Source: Zygnema cylindricum (lineage: Eukaryota > Streptophyta > Zygnematophyceae > Zygnematales > Zygnemataceae). From it: a stretch of 58,193 bases of DNA. Where the stretch lies: positions 108,008 to 166,200 of the forward strand of contig JBBHKE010001685.1 in assembly GCA_037447655.1 (NCBI GenBank). Reading direction: 5' to 3'. A program made the translations under genes and the position numbers. Of this stretch, positions 36,092 through 48,110 are shown in pieces; position 1 is the first letter of the stretch, and every line of letters starts with the position of its first letter. Below the pieces are notes generated by a model. It made no database searches and was not told where the DNA came from. It was given only the letters and a program-made list of their open reading frames with translations.

Positions 36092-39000
36092 ATGCTTAAA
36101 AAAAATGTTATCCTTCCTGTAATAAATACCGCTGCGACAGTCGAAGAAAACGATGAATCAAAGAGAAGCAATAATGAAGGCAGCAATCAAACATTGTCAC
36201 CAGCTCCTAGAAGGGCTCGTGATTTCATGTACGGAAAAATTTTAGGAATGGGATCTTTCTCTAAGGTGAGAGTTTATAGAATATTTGTGCAATTCTCATA
36301 CTCACTCAAACTCGGATGCGAGCAACCGAATAATAACACGTTTAGTCTATTCGATACTTGTTTCACGTTCTAGGTTCATACATTTTTGTGCTGTTGGCGT
36401 ATTTCTTGGCTATAAGTAAAAAAAGTATTGCTGAAGAGATTGCGGTTTTTGTCTTTCACACGGAAACAATCAAAGTTACTGTTCAGCATAACCTGCCTGT
36501 GGAAAGGCATTTGAATTTCACTTATCTTTTGAGAATTGATGATAGTGATGGTTTTGTTTACTTGTGGAAAGGTTCAGCTTTTGGTATATAAGAGGAATGA
36601 TAACCTATCATTGAATTTGAATCTAATGCCATAGAGGAATGATAACCTATCACTGAATTTGAATCTAATGCCAATGTACTTTTGCTATAATATACTTTAA
36701 GTAGTACTTTTCGTATTACCTTTTGCAATTTGGTAAGTCCATCAGGTTATCACTGTCCACACTAGCGCTCATGGAGTGATTTAGGGTCTGATTTGATTTT
36801 TTTTTACTGCAGGTGATTTTAGCGACTTTAAAGCGGACAGGAGAGGAGTTTGCCTTGAAGGTGATGGATAAGAGACACATTATTCGTGAAGGAAAAGTGG
36901 AATATGTAAAATTGGAGCGTCTCATTTTGGACGAATTGGACCATCCGGGCATCATTCAACTCCACTTCACCTTTCAAGACGACCGTTCCCTTTGTACCTT
37001 CGCATATCCATGGAACCCATTGTGCAATCTTTTCAAAAAGCCATTTGAAGTTGACTTTATGGACGGTTTTGGTACTCGAAAATGTTTATGATTTTCTGCA
37101 GCTCTCATGCAGTCCCTTTGTTTGCCTTCTGTGCTTCAGACATGGGAATGGAGTGCTGCTACGGCGGAGAGCTTTTTCATCAAATCAAGGAGGTGTGGCC
37201 ATCATCACGCGGATGTCCAGTTATCCATTTTGTGATGTTATTCGTTTTGTAATGTTATTTAATCTGTGATTTGATTCATGTTGAGGTTCTGCTCGTTTTA
37301 AATAAGCAAAGAAATGCCCCTGGATAAGTTCTTTTGTGTTTAGAAAACAATTGCATCGTTGATGTACTTGCAATTGTTCTCCTTAATGGAAATGTTTGGA
37401 CCGTGGAAAGGCAATTCTAACTAAGCTTCATTAGGTGGAAAATTGTGTTTTCTTTGTTGGCACTTTACTCAAATAAAATCTCTTATGTAGATAAGAATGA
37501 CATTTTAAATTTTTGTTTTTCATTTGTCCATTGAAATGCGAGGATGCTGCATGGAACTCAAACCATCTCTCTCGTATTACTTTCACATTTATCGCATATG
37601 GTTATTGCAGAGAGGCCGTATTCCATTTGAGCATGTCCAATTCTACGCTGCTGAGGTTTTGGATATTCTTGAATACATTCACAATCATGGAATTATCCAT
37701 AGGGATATCAAGGTAATGTTCTCAACATCTGTATAACCAACCATTGTATTTTAGGTGTTGATATTCATTTATCCATTGTTTCTACAGTTTATATTTGAGG
37801 AGCTTCTGTCATATTTCAGTAGCATGTGTTCCTGAAGGATTTTTTTAGAAAGGGTGTTAAAATTTCTTTGCAGATTTGCCATTCTTTTTGCTGTTACAAG
37901 CTTGTCTTTTGTTGTTCGAAAAAAGTATAATAAATGTTAGTTTCAGCAGTCAATTAAAGTCTTTTAAGACATGTTCGTCCTTAAGATTTGTCCTTTTAAC
38001 TGCAGCCAGAAAACCTTCTCCTGAGCAATGCTGGTCACATCAAATTGATTGACTTTGGAAGTGCAAAATTGCTTCGTCCTCTAGATGGTGCAAATTTTGA
38101 TAAGCTACAAGGTCAGTTTTTCACTCTCTTTTTACCCGTCCCCTGTCCCCCTTACCTTTTGAATTTTGACAATTTGTAAGGTCAGTTTTTTACGCTCTTT
38201 TAACCCTTCCCTTGTCCTCCTTACTTTATGAATTTACAATTTGTGAGGTCATTTTTCACGATAATTTTGCTCGTCCCTCCCTGTTTTTTTTTTCCACCCT
38301 CCAGTCCCTTCTCCTCTCTCTTTTCCCATATCTCTTCCCTTTTAACAATTTTTTTTCTCTTCCCTCTGAGCACTTTTCTCTCTGACTGTAATATCCCATT
38401 TTTCTACACTGCCCATCGTTATTAGTGTTAATAACACTAGTTCGGTCGCACCTTTTTCTGACCAAAAATCAGAAAATAGTGTTAATAACACTTTCTAAGG
38501 TACTGGACTACTATCCGCCACATCTCCTCGCACTTATGTAGTTTTATACATTCTAATTTTGCATGTACGCTGATAATTCATTTACACTAATAACTATTGC
38601 AGTGTAGTTCTTCTCTATATATATAATTCTGTGTCCCTTCCCGCTCGCTCTCTCTCTCCGCTTCGTTTTTTATTGCAGATGAGAGAAATTGTTCCTTTGT
38701 TGGGACAGCTGAATATGTCTCTCCGGAAGTTTTAAACAGCCAGCCGGTTACTTTTGGGTGAGACTATTCATCTGAAACCTTTTACAGACTAGATAAAGCT
38801 AAAGAGGCACTCAAGTTGTTATGTCTCTTCACTTTTCCCCTTTTTTTTTCAGTACATTTGTTCAGGCTAAGTGAATCTGGTCTCGGTTGAACCAGCCGGT
38901 CAAATTGTGAAATTAAAAACACTTCAAAGGCAAACAGTTGTTTTAGAATCCGCTCTTACCTTTTTTTTTTTAGTCTATTAACAAGACGAGTGTTTTGGAG

Positions 39001-40137
39001 TGAATTTGTGAGGGACTTCATTGCTGAACCCGAGGAATGGGAAATAAATTTCAAACTCTTTATTCAGGAAAATCTGCAGAGACACATATCAGTTTCAAAC
39101 ACAGTCGATGATGATATTTATATATTTCTTTGCAGGATCTTGCTCTCCTCTATATTCAACTGAACCAATGTCACGACGGTCTGTTTGTTCTCTCTTTCCT
39201 TTTCTCTTTTTTGTCATTCTTTTCTTCTTTTTTTCCCTTTGCAGGGCGGATATGTGGGCTCTTGGTTGTGTGATTTACTTTATGTTGGAAGGAAGACCCC
39301 CATTTAAGGCCGCGAGTGAATATTTGTGTTTCCAAAAGGTCATGGCGCGAGATTTTCTGATGCCGGATCATTTTTCTGAAGAGGCCCAAAGTCTTATTAA
39401 CCAGTTGTTGGTAAGAGATAAAGGTCAAACCTTAAGCTGGTTTTGTAGAGGCACAGAGTGCCGGTAACCAGTTGTTGGGGAGGGAGGTAGGGAGAGGGGG
39501 AGGGGGAGGGAGGGAAAGGGAAAGGGAAAGGGAAGGGGGAGAGAGAGGGAGGGGGAGACCTTTTGATTTTTTTGAAATCGATTTCGTTGTATAAGACCAT
39601 ACCTGTTGATATTTTGGAAACCAGTGGTCTTACCGTTTGGGAAGACTTCATTTCTTATTTACTCTTCTTGTATCAGCATTACAGGAAGGTTTCTGTTTTG
39701 AAAGTAGTAGATCATTTTTTGCATTAGCTCTCCTTTTAAAGTGAGGCAATCTTGTTAAATTGTCTCCTTTTTTGCTCTCCCAGGATATGGACCCGAAAAA
39801 GAGGCTCGGGACGGGACCAAACGGGCATAAAGAATTGAAAAAACATCCTTTTTTTCAAGGCATAAACTGGGATAATTTATGGGAGTCTGAGGCACCACCT
39901 TCGGTGGTTATTCTGTCAGACAGTAGTGAGGATGAGGAAGGTGACTCCGACGAAATAGACGAGGAATGCGAGTTTAACCAAATGGTGGCAAAGTTTTCAA
40001 GAGTTGTGGATGTAGAAACACAATCTGAGAGAAGTACAATACCTTCCTCTCAAAATCCTATCTCTCCTAAATCAAAGCCCTTGCTTTTATCTCCCCCAAA
40101 TATGCGGAAGTTTGTCGATTACTCGGTATACAAGTGA
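36092..40137 (+). CDS. PDK1: 3-phosphoinositide-dependent protein kinase 1 (no PH domain)
   Basis: Eight exons: 36092-36265, 36813-36993, 37140-37192, 37611-37712, 38006-38111, 38679-38757, 39245-39410 and 39784-40137. Phases agree and give about 404 aa. It is an AGC-family Ser/Thr kinase that phosphorylates the activation loops of other AGC kinases. Visible landmarks are the glycine loop [11 protein letters not shown] (48-58), ATP lysine K74 in FALKVMDK, catalytic H166-R-D168, D186-F-G, and the activation segment [16 protein letters not shown]211 aligns with the autophosphorylated serine of human PDK1 (S241). The C-lobe has [19 protein letters not shown] and DMDPKKRLG. The ~80 residues after the kinase are acidic ([17 protein letters not shown]) and Ser-rich. 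There is no PH domain, unlike flowering-plant and animal PDK1 but as reported for the moss Physcomitrium, so membrane recruitment through phosphoinositides would differ. Confidence 0.93.
36592..36676 (+). repeat. Tandem duplication in PDK1 intron 1
   Basis: A ~43-base unit starting GAGGAATGATAACCTATCA occurs twice in succession with one visible difference (ATTGAA versus ACTGAA). Confidence 0.9.
38105..38260 (+). repeat. Donor-junction tandem copies in PDK1 intron 5
   Basis: The end of exon 5 plus donor (ACAAGGTCAGTTTTTCACTC) is followed by a second copy at about 38174 (GTAAGGTCAGTTTTTTACGC) and a shorter third at about 38243 (GTGAGGTCATTTTTCACG). Each unit is ~67-70 bp and keeps the AGGTCA donor. 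Confidence 0.88.
39475..39560. repeat. GA-rich tract in PDK1 intron 7
   Basis: GGGAGG/GGGAAA iterations follow a copy of the exon 7 end (TAACCAGTTGTTGG at 39465-39478; original at 39398-39411). Confidence 0.85.
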
Positions 40138-40781
40138 GGTGTAAGGACTGGAGATAAAATACAATTCGAAACTTCTGTAAGTTAATTTCTTGACTTCTTG
40201 TAACCTTTGTGGTGGTTCAAATGCTCGACTGATCTGTTTCTTTCTTTTTTTAAATGGATATCGGTTTGTTATGGTTGTCTTTCTGAGGGAGTATCTTCTG
40301 AAGGTCTCAGGGTGGAAAACATGTCATCTTATCTTGATGAGTCATGACAATGGGATTTACATTGAGGGAGAAATAAAAATAATTGATAACCGCTGATTTT
40401 AGAAAGCCCGATAGTTGATTATTGGCTTGATATACATATTGAGATGAATTTCGATACGAAAAACAAAAACTACTTTATCGAAACCAATATGCTACAAATT
40501 CGTGACCAAAAGCCATTGTTAGTGGATGAAAGGACAAATTCAACGGGTCTGCAAAATCCGTTTATCGATTCTTTTCGGCTGTTATAGTTATAGCATACGT
40601 CCACGATCACCTCTTTGTACTGTTTGGACTCTACTGTAAATATGGAAATAGCGAAACTTTGAAACGATCAGTAACTGATAAGTATCATTATTTCTGATTT
40701 TAGGTTGTACAAGCGATACGATATGGATCCCTAGAGGTGACCCTAAAAAACCCTAAAAAACTTCAAAAAACCCTTAAAAAC
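40138..40781. other. PDK1 3' flank
   Basis: AT-rich sequence expected to include the PDK1 3' UTR. Short CCCTAAAAAA iterations occur at 40741-40765. No gene is seen. Confidence 0.5.
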
Positions 40782-41190
40782 TAGTGTTGTGTATCGGTAG
40801 CCATTTGCTGATAACCGATATGTACCTTTTTGACCTATCGATAATCGATATATTGGCTCGATAACGCAAGTATCGGGGAAAAGAAACCGATATATCGTTA
40901 TGAGTTACCGATAAATATCGGGCATGATAATTATCGGCGATAATGTACGGTTCAGACCGTACACTTGTACTGTTTTGGTGCGGACGCCATGACGTGGCAT
41001 GCTATAGTGTAAAATATAATACAGTATAGTATAAAGTACTATAATATAGTATACTATATTTTTACACTTATCGGCGATAAAAAATTTGCTGGTTTCGGAG
41101 CGATATATCAGGACCCCTCACCGTTTGATAACCGATAATTATCGTTATCGGTTTTATTGCAATAAGTTTTTCCCGGATACACAACACTAT
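40782..41190. mobile_element. Family D TIR element (GTGTTGTGTATC ends)
   Basis: Left end TAGTGTTGTGTATCGG and right end CCGGATACACAACACTA are inverted copies 409 bp apart and flanked by TA. The interior is rich in CGATAA/TATCGG words in both orientations. There is no coding capacity. Related pieces flank a family A element at 47012-48110. Confidence 0.8.
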
Positions 41191-43013
41191 TGAATTTTTT
41201 CATGTAGTTTCTTCTCCTCTTCCCAAATTGTTATTGAGATACTCTTGAAGTTTATTTTCTGCTCTGAAAAATTTCGTGCATTGCCACTTTGGTTCCATTT
41301 AAAACCATTTTCTATTTTTTAAACGCTTCAAAAAATCAGTCAACTATCGGCCATTGACCATAAACGCCACAAAACTGCAAAACCATCGACTGCTTTTTTC
41401 TTTTTTAAATGTATTTTTTGATTTTTTGCATTTAATTGCCGGTAAGAAGTGGCAAAGCCAAAGATAAAATCACATAATGTTTGACAAAGTTTTTTAATTC
41501 AAGAAAATAAAAAATGTTTTTATAATGAAAATGAAGTATTATAAGTATGGGCCAACCCTACGCTGTAAAAATTGTTTGTAAATCTGACAGGTGATGCTTA
41601 TTTCTGAAACAATTATGTGTTTTTTTTGAAATAATTTGGTCTTTTTTTATCTTTGCGAAGTGTGAAAATGCTGCGGAGGCTGTAACTTCAAATCTTGTAA
41701 GAATGTTTGTTATCATTTGTTAACAATTTTGTTTTTTTTTTTTTTTTTTTTCTGCCCAAAAACAGGAGGAAAAAACCGCCTTTTTTTTTCTTACCCTTTT
41801 CCTCTTTCATCTCTCAAGGGAACCTTTCCTTTCAAAATTTTCAAGGGAGGATGGAAAAAGAAGAATTTGAATGGTTGGATTGTCTACTCCTCGGTCATAA
41901 AAAAGAAAAAGAAAAAGAAAAAAACAAAAAAGCAATCAAGTGTTAGATCTTTGGCCACACATCTATTCTTTAATTTTTTATTATTTTTATTGTGACTTGT
42001 GAATATGAAGCTTGTTTTTGAAGGTTTTTCGAGGTTTCGATGTCTACACTTTTTTATCAAATGTAATAAATATTTTATTAGACCAAGTTTTAGTTTACGT
42101 AGTTGTTATAGATTGGAGAGGCTCCTTGTAGGGAAAAAAAAAAAAATATGTTTTTTGGAAAAATGTGTGTGATAACTATTTTTTTTTGGGCAGAAATTTG
42201 CCTAATAGGATATATATAGTCTTTTCTTTAAGGAAATATAGGTGCTGAAGTAATTTTGATTTATGGCATACCCATTGGGTTTGCCTCAATTTATTATAAT
42301 TTGTTTCAATTGTCGTTTTTGTAATGTTTCAATTGCCTTTTTTTACATAAATTGTTGATTCAAATTTATGCATTGTGCCTATAACAACCGGCAGAGAGGA
42401 GAGAGAGAGGAGGGAGAGAGAAAAAGAGGAATGAGGAAAGAGACGAGAGAAGAAAAGATTAGAGAGAAGCTTAGAAGCGAGAGGAGAGGGAAGAGGGAGG
42501 AAAGGGAGGAGAGAAGAGAAATAATCTTTCAATTTTCATCAGAGCAGCTCCTTCGCTGACACACCATTACTATTCAACCCAGTATTTAAATTTTTGATGA
42601 TGACCTCTTAAAAAAGTACAACAAATGTTGTTTCAGGAAAGACACATGTCAGTTGTAATCTAATATGGAACCAAAAAAAGTACAGATTTCAGTCCCCCTT
42701 TATTGTTCGCCAAAATTTTGTAAGCCGATGGTTATGACATTACAAGCCTCTCATAATAAAATTACATATATTACCTTTTTCCTTATAAAGTATGTATATA
42801 CGACTATTCAAACTTACAAAAGGGATAGTATCTAATGGTGCTGGAAATCCAATGTTGAGAAAAAACATGCCCAAAAAACTAAAAAAGGGAATCCAGACTG
42901 CAAGACTCTACTATACTGCATATCGATTCGAATCGGGACACCTTCAAAAAATCCCGACAGAATATCTGTGTTATACACGTCCTTCAATTGACCGAAACGG
43001 GCGGACAGGACGC
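41191..43013. other. No gene recognised
   Basis: AT-rich DNA with a poly(T) tract at 41732-41751, A-rich runs near 41900 and a GA-rich tract at 42390-42520. Open frames here are low-complexity. Confidence 0.6.
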
Positions 43014-43233
43014 TACACCGTGTATCGCTATTAGGGTTAATAGTTTTTTTGCCACTTAAAATATATTTTCTCAGTACACACTTGTCCAATTCTCAATTTA
43101 AGACCGTAACTGGAAGCTGAGAATCTTATCTTTTAATCGCAACCGTCAGATCTAAAAATCGACATGTGTGTACGGAGAAAAGATGTTTAAAGAGACGAAA
43201 AAAACATTAACACTAATAGCGATTCACGGTGTA
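43014..43233. mobile_element. Family A TIR element
   Basis: TACACCGTGTATCGCTATTA at the left and TAATAGCGATTCACGGTGTA at the right. The ~220-bp element contains internal GTACACACTTGTC and ATGTGTGTACGGAGAAAAGA, themselves inverted. It is non-coding and MITE-like. Confidence 0.85.
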
Positions 43234-43500
43234 CAATACCACGTGACTAAACTTCCTGCGGTTACGATCATTTCGTACAATCGGCTGGCGTACGGCTCTA
43301 TATATATCGCAAACACAAGACAACAATTCCACAGTACTGTAGTAGTACGGAAAGTCTCGAACGTTACGATCATTTTGAAGTTTGAACGATCGCGGGGCGT
43401 ACGGTTCTATATGTATCACAGACATACGACAATGTTTCCGATGTAGTACGAAAAGTCGTACGAAAAGTTTTATAAATAAATAACTTATTATTTAAAATAG

Positions 43501-44470
43501 TTAGGGTATTTTCGCATGTAACCGAAACTTAGTCTTGTTACTTTGTTTTTTAGCGAAGATTCTCCGTACAATTTTCAGAGCATTCGTATGTAAAGAAATG
43601 AAATCGTAACTTTAAATTGTGACGGATGTAGACGTGGGTGTAATTTGTGACGATTGTACACGAGTACAAAACTCGCGACAATCGATGACGTTTACAAAAT
43701 AGAGACAGTTGTAGACGTCTACCTACTTGTGACATTGTAGATGTTTAGGGTTTGTGACATTTTGACGTCACGCGTACTTATGATAGCGTCGACGTCACTA
43801 ATTCCAAAACATTCCGCCATGGTTTCCCGATTTTGTTTTTTCGTCCGTTCTCACTCTACTTGCCATCAAATTAAGCTAAAAGACAGCCAAAACAAATATT
43901 TTTCATAGATCTTTCATTTGATACCTTTCTTGCCTTTTTTCATTGCAAGAATTGTGAGATAGACGCGTTAGGTGGAGAGGGAGAGAAAGAGAGGCGCTTT
44001 CACCATCTTCGCTTTTGCGAAATGGCGTCAGTTGGTCGAAACCCCCCTCCACGGGCCCTGTACGGAAAAAAGCGCACGGAAAAAAGTCACGCATAGGTTG
44101 GAAACGTGCAGTGGGTTTTTTTTTTGGTACTCCGCGGACAAAAATTGTCAAAAAATCTGACATGTGCGACAACATCTTCCTATTCGCTCTCCTTTTTGGA
44201 CTATATTTAAAATCACCTCGCGAGGTGATTTGACGTAAAGTTTGAACGTGTGATGAACGGACGCGAAAATGGGTCGAAATGCGCTAAACGACAAATTGCA
44301 TCGCGCTAGTCGACAAACTTACGTACGTCTAAAGTTTCACTGTAATGTAACTTGTACGGTGCTAATTTCAATTTTTTGGTACGGCTGCAGATTTTCTCGT
44401 TTTTTTCTAAGTTATGAAGGAAAACGACACGAAATAACTGTAACTTTACCACATGCGAAAATACCCTTAG
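43501..44470 (+). mobile_element. Family B TIR element, copy 1
   Basis: Ends TTAGGGTATTTTCGCATGT and ACATGCGAAAATACCCTTAG are inverted repeats about 970 bp apart. The interior matches the copy at 55262-56187 in opposite orientation over its whole length. It carries a perfect 22-base palindrome (AAATCACCTCGCGAGGTGATTT, about 44207-44229). No transposase is seen. Confidence 0.8.
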
Positions 44471-44574
44471 CGAATTCACCGGGCAAACTACAGTAGCGCT
44501 TGCCTGTAACCCTAGCGGGAGTAGCGAGGCAGGAGTTTCGCACATCTGGTGGGGCCCATGTCGCCGTGTAGATG

Positions 44575-44640
44575 GTTACCGTGCCCCAAATTGGGGGACT
44601 GCAAAGCTCCCGCCCCAAATTGGGGGGACGGCAAAGCTGC
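44575..44640 (+). repeat. Repeated CCCCAAATTGGGG motif
   Basis: Two copies of GCCCCAAATTGGGGG, each followed by a GCAAAGCT-containing segment, lie about 29 bp apart in an unusually GC-rich patch. Confidence 0.85.
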
Positions 44641-44758
44641 GACGTCGCAGGGCGTCGCATCCTGGTCATTAGGGGCAGGGGGAACCGCGCGAGGTGGGAA
44701 AACCGAGCAGCGAAAACCTGTCGCCCCCAGTACATCGCCAATCGTTAATAGTGTGTAA

Positions 44759-45305
44759 TACACTGCCAATCGTTAATAGTGTGTAAGTTTTTTTTAGCGT
44801 ATAAAAATAATTACCGTGGTGTACTTATTTAAGAATTTGAAAATTTTGGAAAAAATCATACATTCTAATTGTTTGGTACTTATGGTAATTTGGATCTTTG
44901 AAAAAAAAAAATGTCGGTCGCAAACATGCTTACACTAATATAGGTCTCCGTACAAAATCTGACAAATCGTACACAAATCGTACATTCACACGGTCGAATA
45001 GCGGCTGTCGGACGAATATGTGCGAGCGGGATTTTTTACGACCTGGTTTTTTTTCCTTTTTAGAACGCACATTCTCATGCGTCCGCGGTTACTAAAACTA
45101 ATTTATTGTACTTTTTAACTTAAAAAGGTACATTTATGTACGGTCTGACACTGACCGTACACCACTCTATTTAAGAGACAACGTACTGAAAATAACCCTA
45201 AATAGAATAAAGAAAAAAATAGAATGAACTACACTAATGGAGAATAAAATAAAAAAAAAGCGGGACGGAATTAGCGTACACAACGCTAATAACGATTGGC
45301 GGTGT
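44759..45305. mobile_element. Family A TIR element
   Basis: TACACTGCCAATCGTTAATA at the left and AATAACGATTGGCGGTGTA at the right, 547 bp apart. An extra copy of the left end lies just outside (from 44731). The right end abuts the assembly gap. Confidence 0.75.
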
Positions 45306-45312
45306 ACTGTAC

Positions 45313-45984
45313 NNNNNNNNNNNNNNNNNNNNNNNNNNNNNNNNNNNNNNNNNNNNNNNNNNNNNNNNNNNNNNNNNNNNNNNNNNNNNNNNNNNNNNNN
45401 NNNNNNNNNNNNNNNNNNNNNNNNNNNNNNNNNNNNNNNNNNNNNNNNNNNNNNNNNNNNNNNNNNNNNNNNNNNNNNNNNNNNNNNNNNNNNNNNNNNN
45501 NNNNNNNNNNNNNNNNNNNNNNNNNNNNNNNNNNNNNNNNNNNNNNNNNNNNNNNNNNNNNNNNNNNNNNNNNNNNNNNNNNNNNNNNNNNNNNNNNNNN
45601 NNNNNNNNNNNNNNNNNNNNNNNNNNNNNNNNNNNNNNNNNNNNNNNNNNNNNNNNNNNNNNNNNNNNNNNNNNNNNNNNNNNNNNNNNNNNNNNNNNNN
45701 NNNNNNNNNNNNNNNNNNNNNNNNNNNNNNNNNNNNNNNNNNNNNNNNNNNNNNNNNNNNNNNNNNNNNNNNNNNNNNNNNNNNNNNNNNNNNNNNNNNN
45801 NNNNNNNNNNNNNNNNNNNNNNNNNNNNNNNNNNNNNNNNNNNNNNNNNNNNNNNNNNNNNNNNNNNNNNNNNNNNNNNNNNNNNNNNNNNNNNNNNNNN
45901 NNNNNNNNNNNNNNNNNNNNNNNNNNNNNNNNNNNNNNNNNNNNNNNNNNNNNNNNNNNNNNNNNNNNNNNNNNNNNNNNNNNN
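45313..45984. other. Assembly gap (672 N)
   Basis: Unresolved bases. Long open frames that cross it are meaningless. Confidence 1.
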
Positions 45985-46787
45985 CTGCAGTGCGGTTTTA
46001 CAGCACAATAGTTATGGCCATTTCATTGCATGTCATAGCATGCAATTTAAACAAGCGCACTGTAAGGCATGTAGTGCGGCTAAACAGCGAAACAGTTAGA
46101 TGTACGGAATGTCACGCGAACAAATTTAACGTACGATACTGTACGTTACTTTACCGGTATTGATAACACGACATTTTGGCGTGACGTCGATTTTGTCTGG
46201 ACATTTATCATACCACTACAACCACTTGAAATACAACAAATAAGATTGTACCACGTGTCTCTTTCCTTTGTCACCAAAGACGCCAATCCTGACTCAAAAT
46301 CCTCAACGGCTCAAGATCTTACACAAAAGACATCGACGGTCAATTCTCGTTGTCACCAGAGACGAAGGCGACTACAATGCTTTTCCCTTTTAGAAAAAGG
46401 GCAAAGCAAAAATAAAATACCACAATGCCATAAAAATTACCAAAACCTACGTATCAACCCCGTTGGTGGCTTTTCTGCCGGAATGTCATCCTACGCCGTG
46501 TCAGTTCGCTGAAAAATTTCGTCCGGCGGCGTGGGCTGTACTTTGATCTTTCGTCAGATTAGGACGTTCGTACAGGAGTGTGCACGACGCACACACATGG
46601 AGTATGCCTACGTTGCGCGAGTTTTGTGCAAAGTTTTGTGCTCCTACCAAAGGAGTATTATAAGAAAACCTACTTTTAAACTATGTTTCAAATGGTTACT
46701 CCTAGGGTTCGCATGGGTTACCCGGATATTTTCAAGACCGCGGTTCGAGACCCAGCATACTCAATACGTATTTGCATTGCACTACAT
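45985..46787. other. No gene recognised
   Basis: GTAC-rich relic-like DNA between the gap and a family A element. Short open frames have no recognisable features. Confidence 0.5.
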
Positions 46788-47008
46788 TACACTCTGTATC
46801 GCTATTACTGTTAATGTTTTGTTCGCGACTTAAAACATCTTTTCTCCGTACACACTTGTCGGATTTTCAATTTGAGACCGCCAATTGGAAGTTGGGAATC
46901 TTACCTTTCAATCGAAGCCGTCAGATTGACAATCCTACAAGTGTGTACGGATAAAAGATGTTTTACACGACGAAGAAAGCATTAACACTAATAGCGATTC
47001 ACGGTGTA
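46788..47008. mobile_element. Family A TIR element
   Basis: TACACTCTGTATCGCTATTA at the left and TAATAGCGATTCACGGTGTA at the right. About 220 bp, closely related to 43014-43233. Confidence 0.85.
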
Positions 47009-47011
47009 CTG

Positions 47012-48110
47012 TAGCCTTTTTAGTTTATACCGATAATCGATATATTGGTTCCGTATCGTATACGTACGTTTTCGTCCTTCATACTGTAGTTGCGTACTTC
47101 AACCTACGGGCTGAATTGTGAAAATCTATGTTGTGCCCGTTTTTCCGTACAATATTTTTCCGAAGGAAGTTCAACAGCAATGTCAACCGATGGAATAGAT
47201 ACCGCCCGGGCACCTCGGATTTTTAGGGTTAGATGTTTAGGGTTTTATTGGTTGTGTTTTTTTTTTTTATATCAAAAAAACACAAACGAGACAAAAACCC
47301 TAAACATATTTATACACACGACGTCCGCGCAGGAAATCAACCGAATCGTCATGCGGTATAAATGGAAGTGTCACCACTCATACCTCCTTGTCTGTTTATC
47401 AATTAGGGAAACTTTATTAATTCAAACTTTCACGTCCGTGAAAATGCTTATTTAGTACACCGCTTATCATTATTAGCGTTGACAACGATAATTTTGTCAC
47501 GGCTTTTCTAGGCCCAAAATTATAAGATAGTGCTATTAACATTAAAATAGAAATAAACGCTAATATGGAATGTATTTTTTTAGTGTTAACCATTTTATAT
47601 TGCGTTCGTTGAAATTAGTGTGATGTACGAGAAGCTCGTTTACGTACGTCGCGTCCACGTGACATCTCATTTCTACAACATTAAGTGCGCTACGCATGTA
47701 AATTAAATTGCAGTACCAGTTAACCGCCGGAAAGAGCGGAACATTACAAAATATAAAGCATAAAATAGCGAAAATTTTCGTACGATTTCCAAACCGCACA
47801 AGTACGTTTGTCGACAAAAGCTGTCAAGATAGTACACTTGCAGCTGAAATAGTATCGACGGCAGCTCAGCGTACACGCTACGAAGTCGACACACAAATTG
47901 GCATCAAGTGCCAAGCTAATGTTAATGCTATTTTTTTTGGACACAAAATCACAAATTAGCGTTTTTGACACTAAATTAGCGTTTACGCTAAAAAATAATT
48001 AACACTAATAACGATTAGCGGTGTAGTGTTGTGTTTCGCTGAGTTTCCTATCGGCGATAAGTACGAAAACCGATCGGTTATTGTTATCAGTATGGGGACC
48101 GATAGAAACC
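47012..48110. mobile_element. Family D relic interrupted by family A
   Basis: TACCGATAATCGATATATTG near 47030 and TAGTGTTGTGTTTC plus TATCGGCGATAAG at 48024-48065 resemble the family D element at 40782-41190. A family A element (47456-48025) lies between them. Confidence 0.5.
47456..48025. mobile_element. Family A TIR element (long form)
   Basis: TACACCGCTTATCATTATTA at the left and CTAATAACGATTAGCGGTGTA-like right end, 570 bp apart. No protein frame is recognised. Confidence 0.75.

Noticed and set aside
45237-46163. Long open frames on both strands
   Set aside because: They cross the 672-N gap and have no real sequence support.
47218-47305. TTTAGGG/CCCTAAA words suggesting an interstitial telomere (also near 40741 and 48118)
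   Set aside because: Only one or two isolated copies at each place with no tandem array; compatible with chance in AT-rich DNA.
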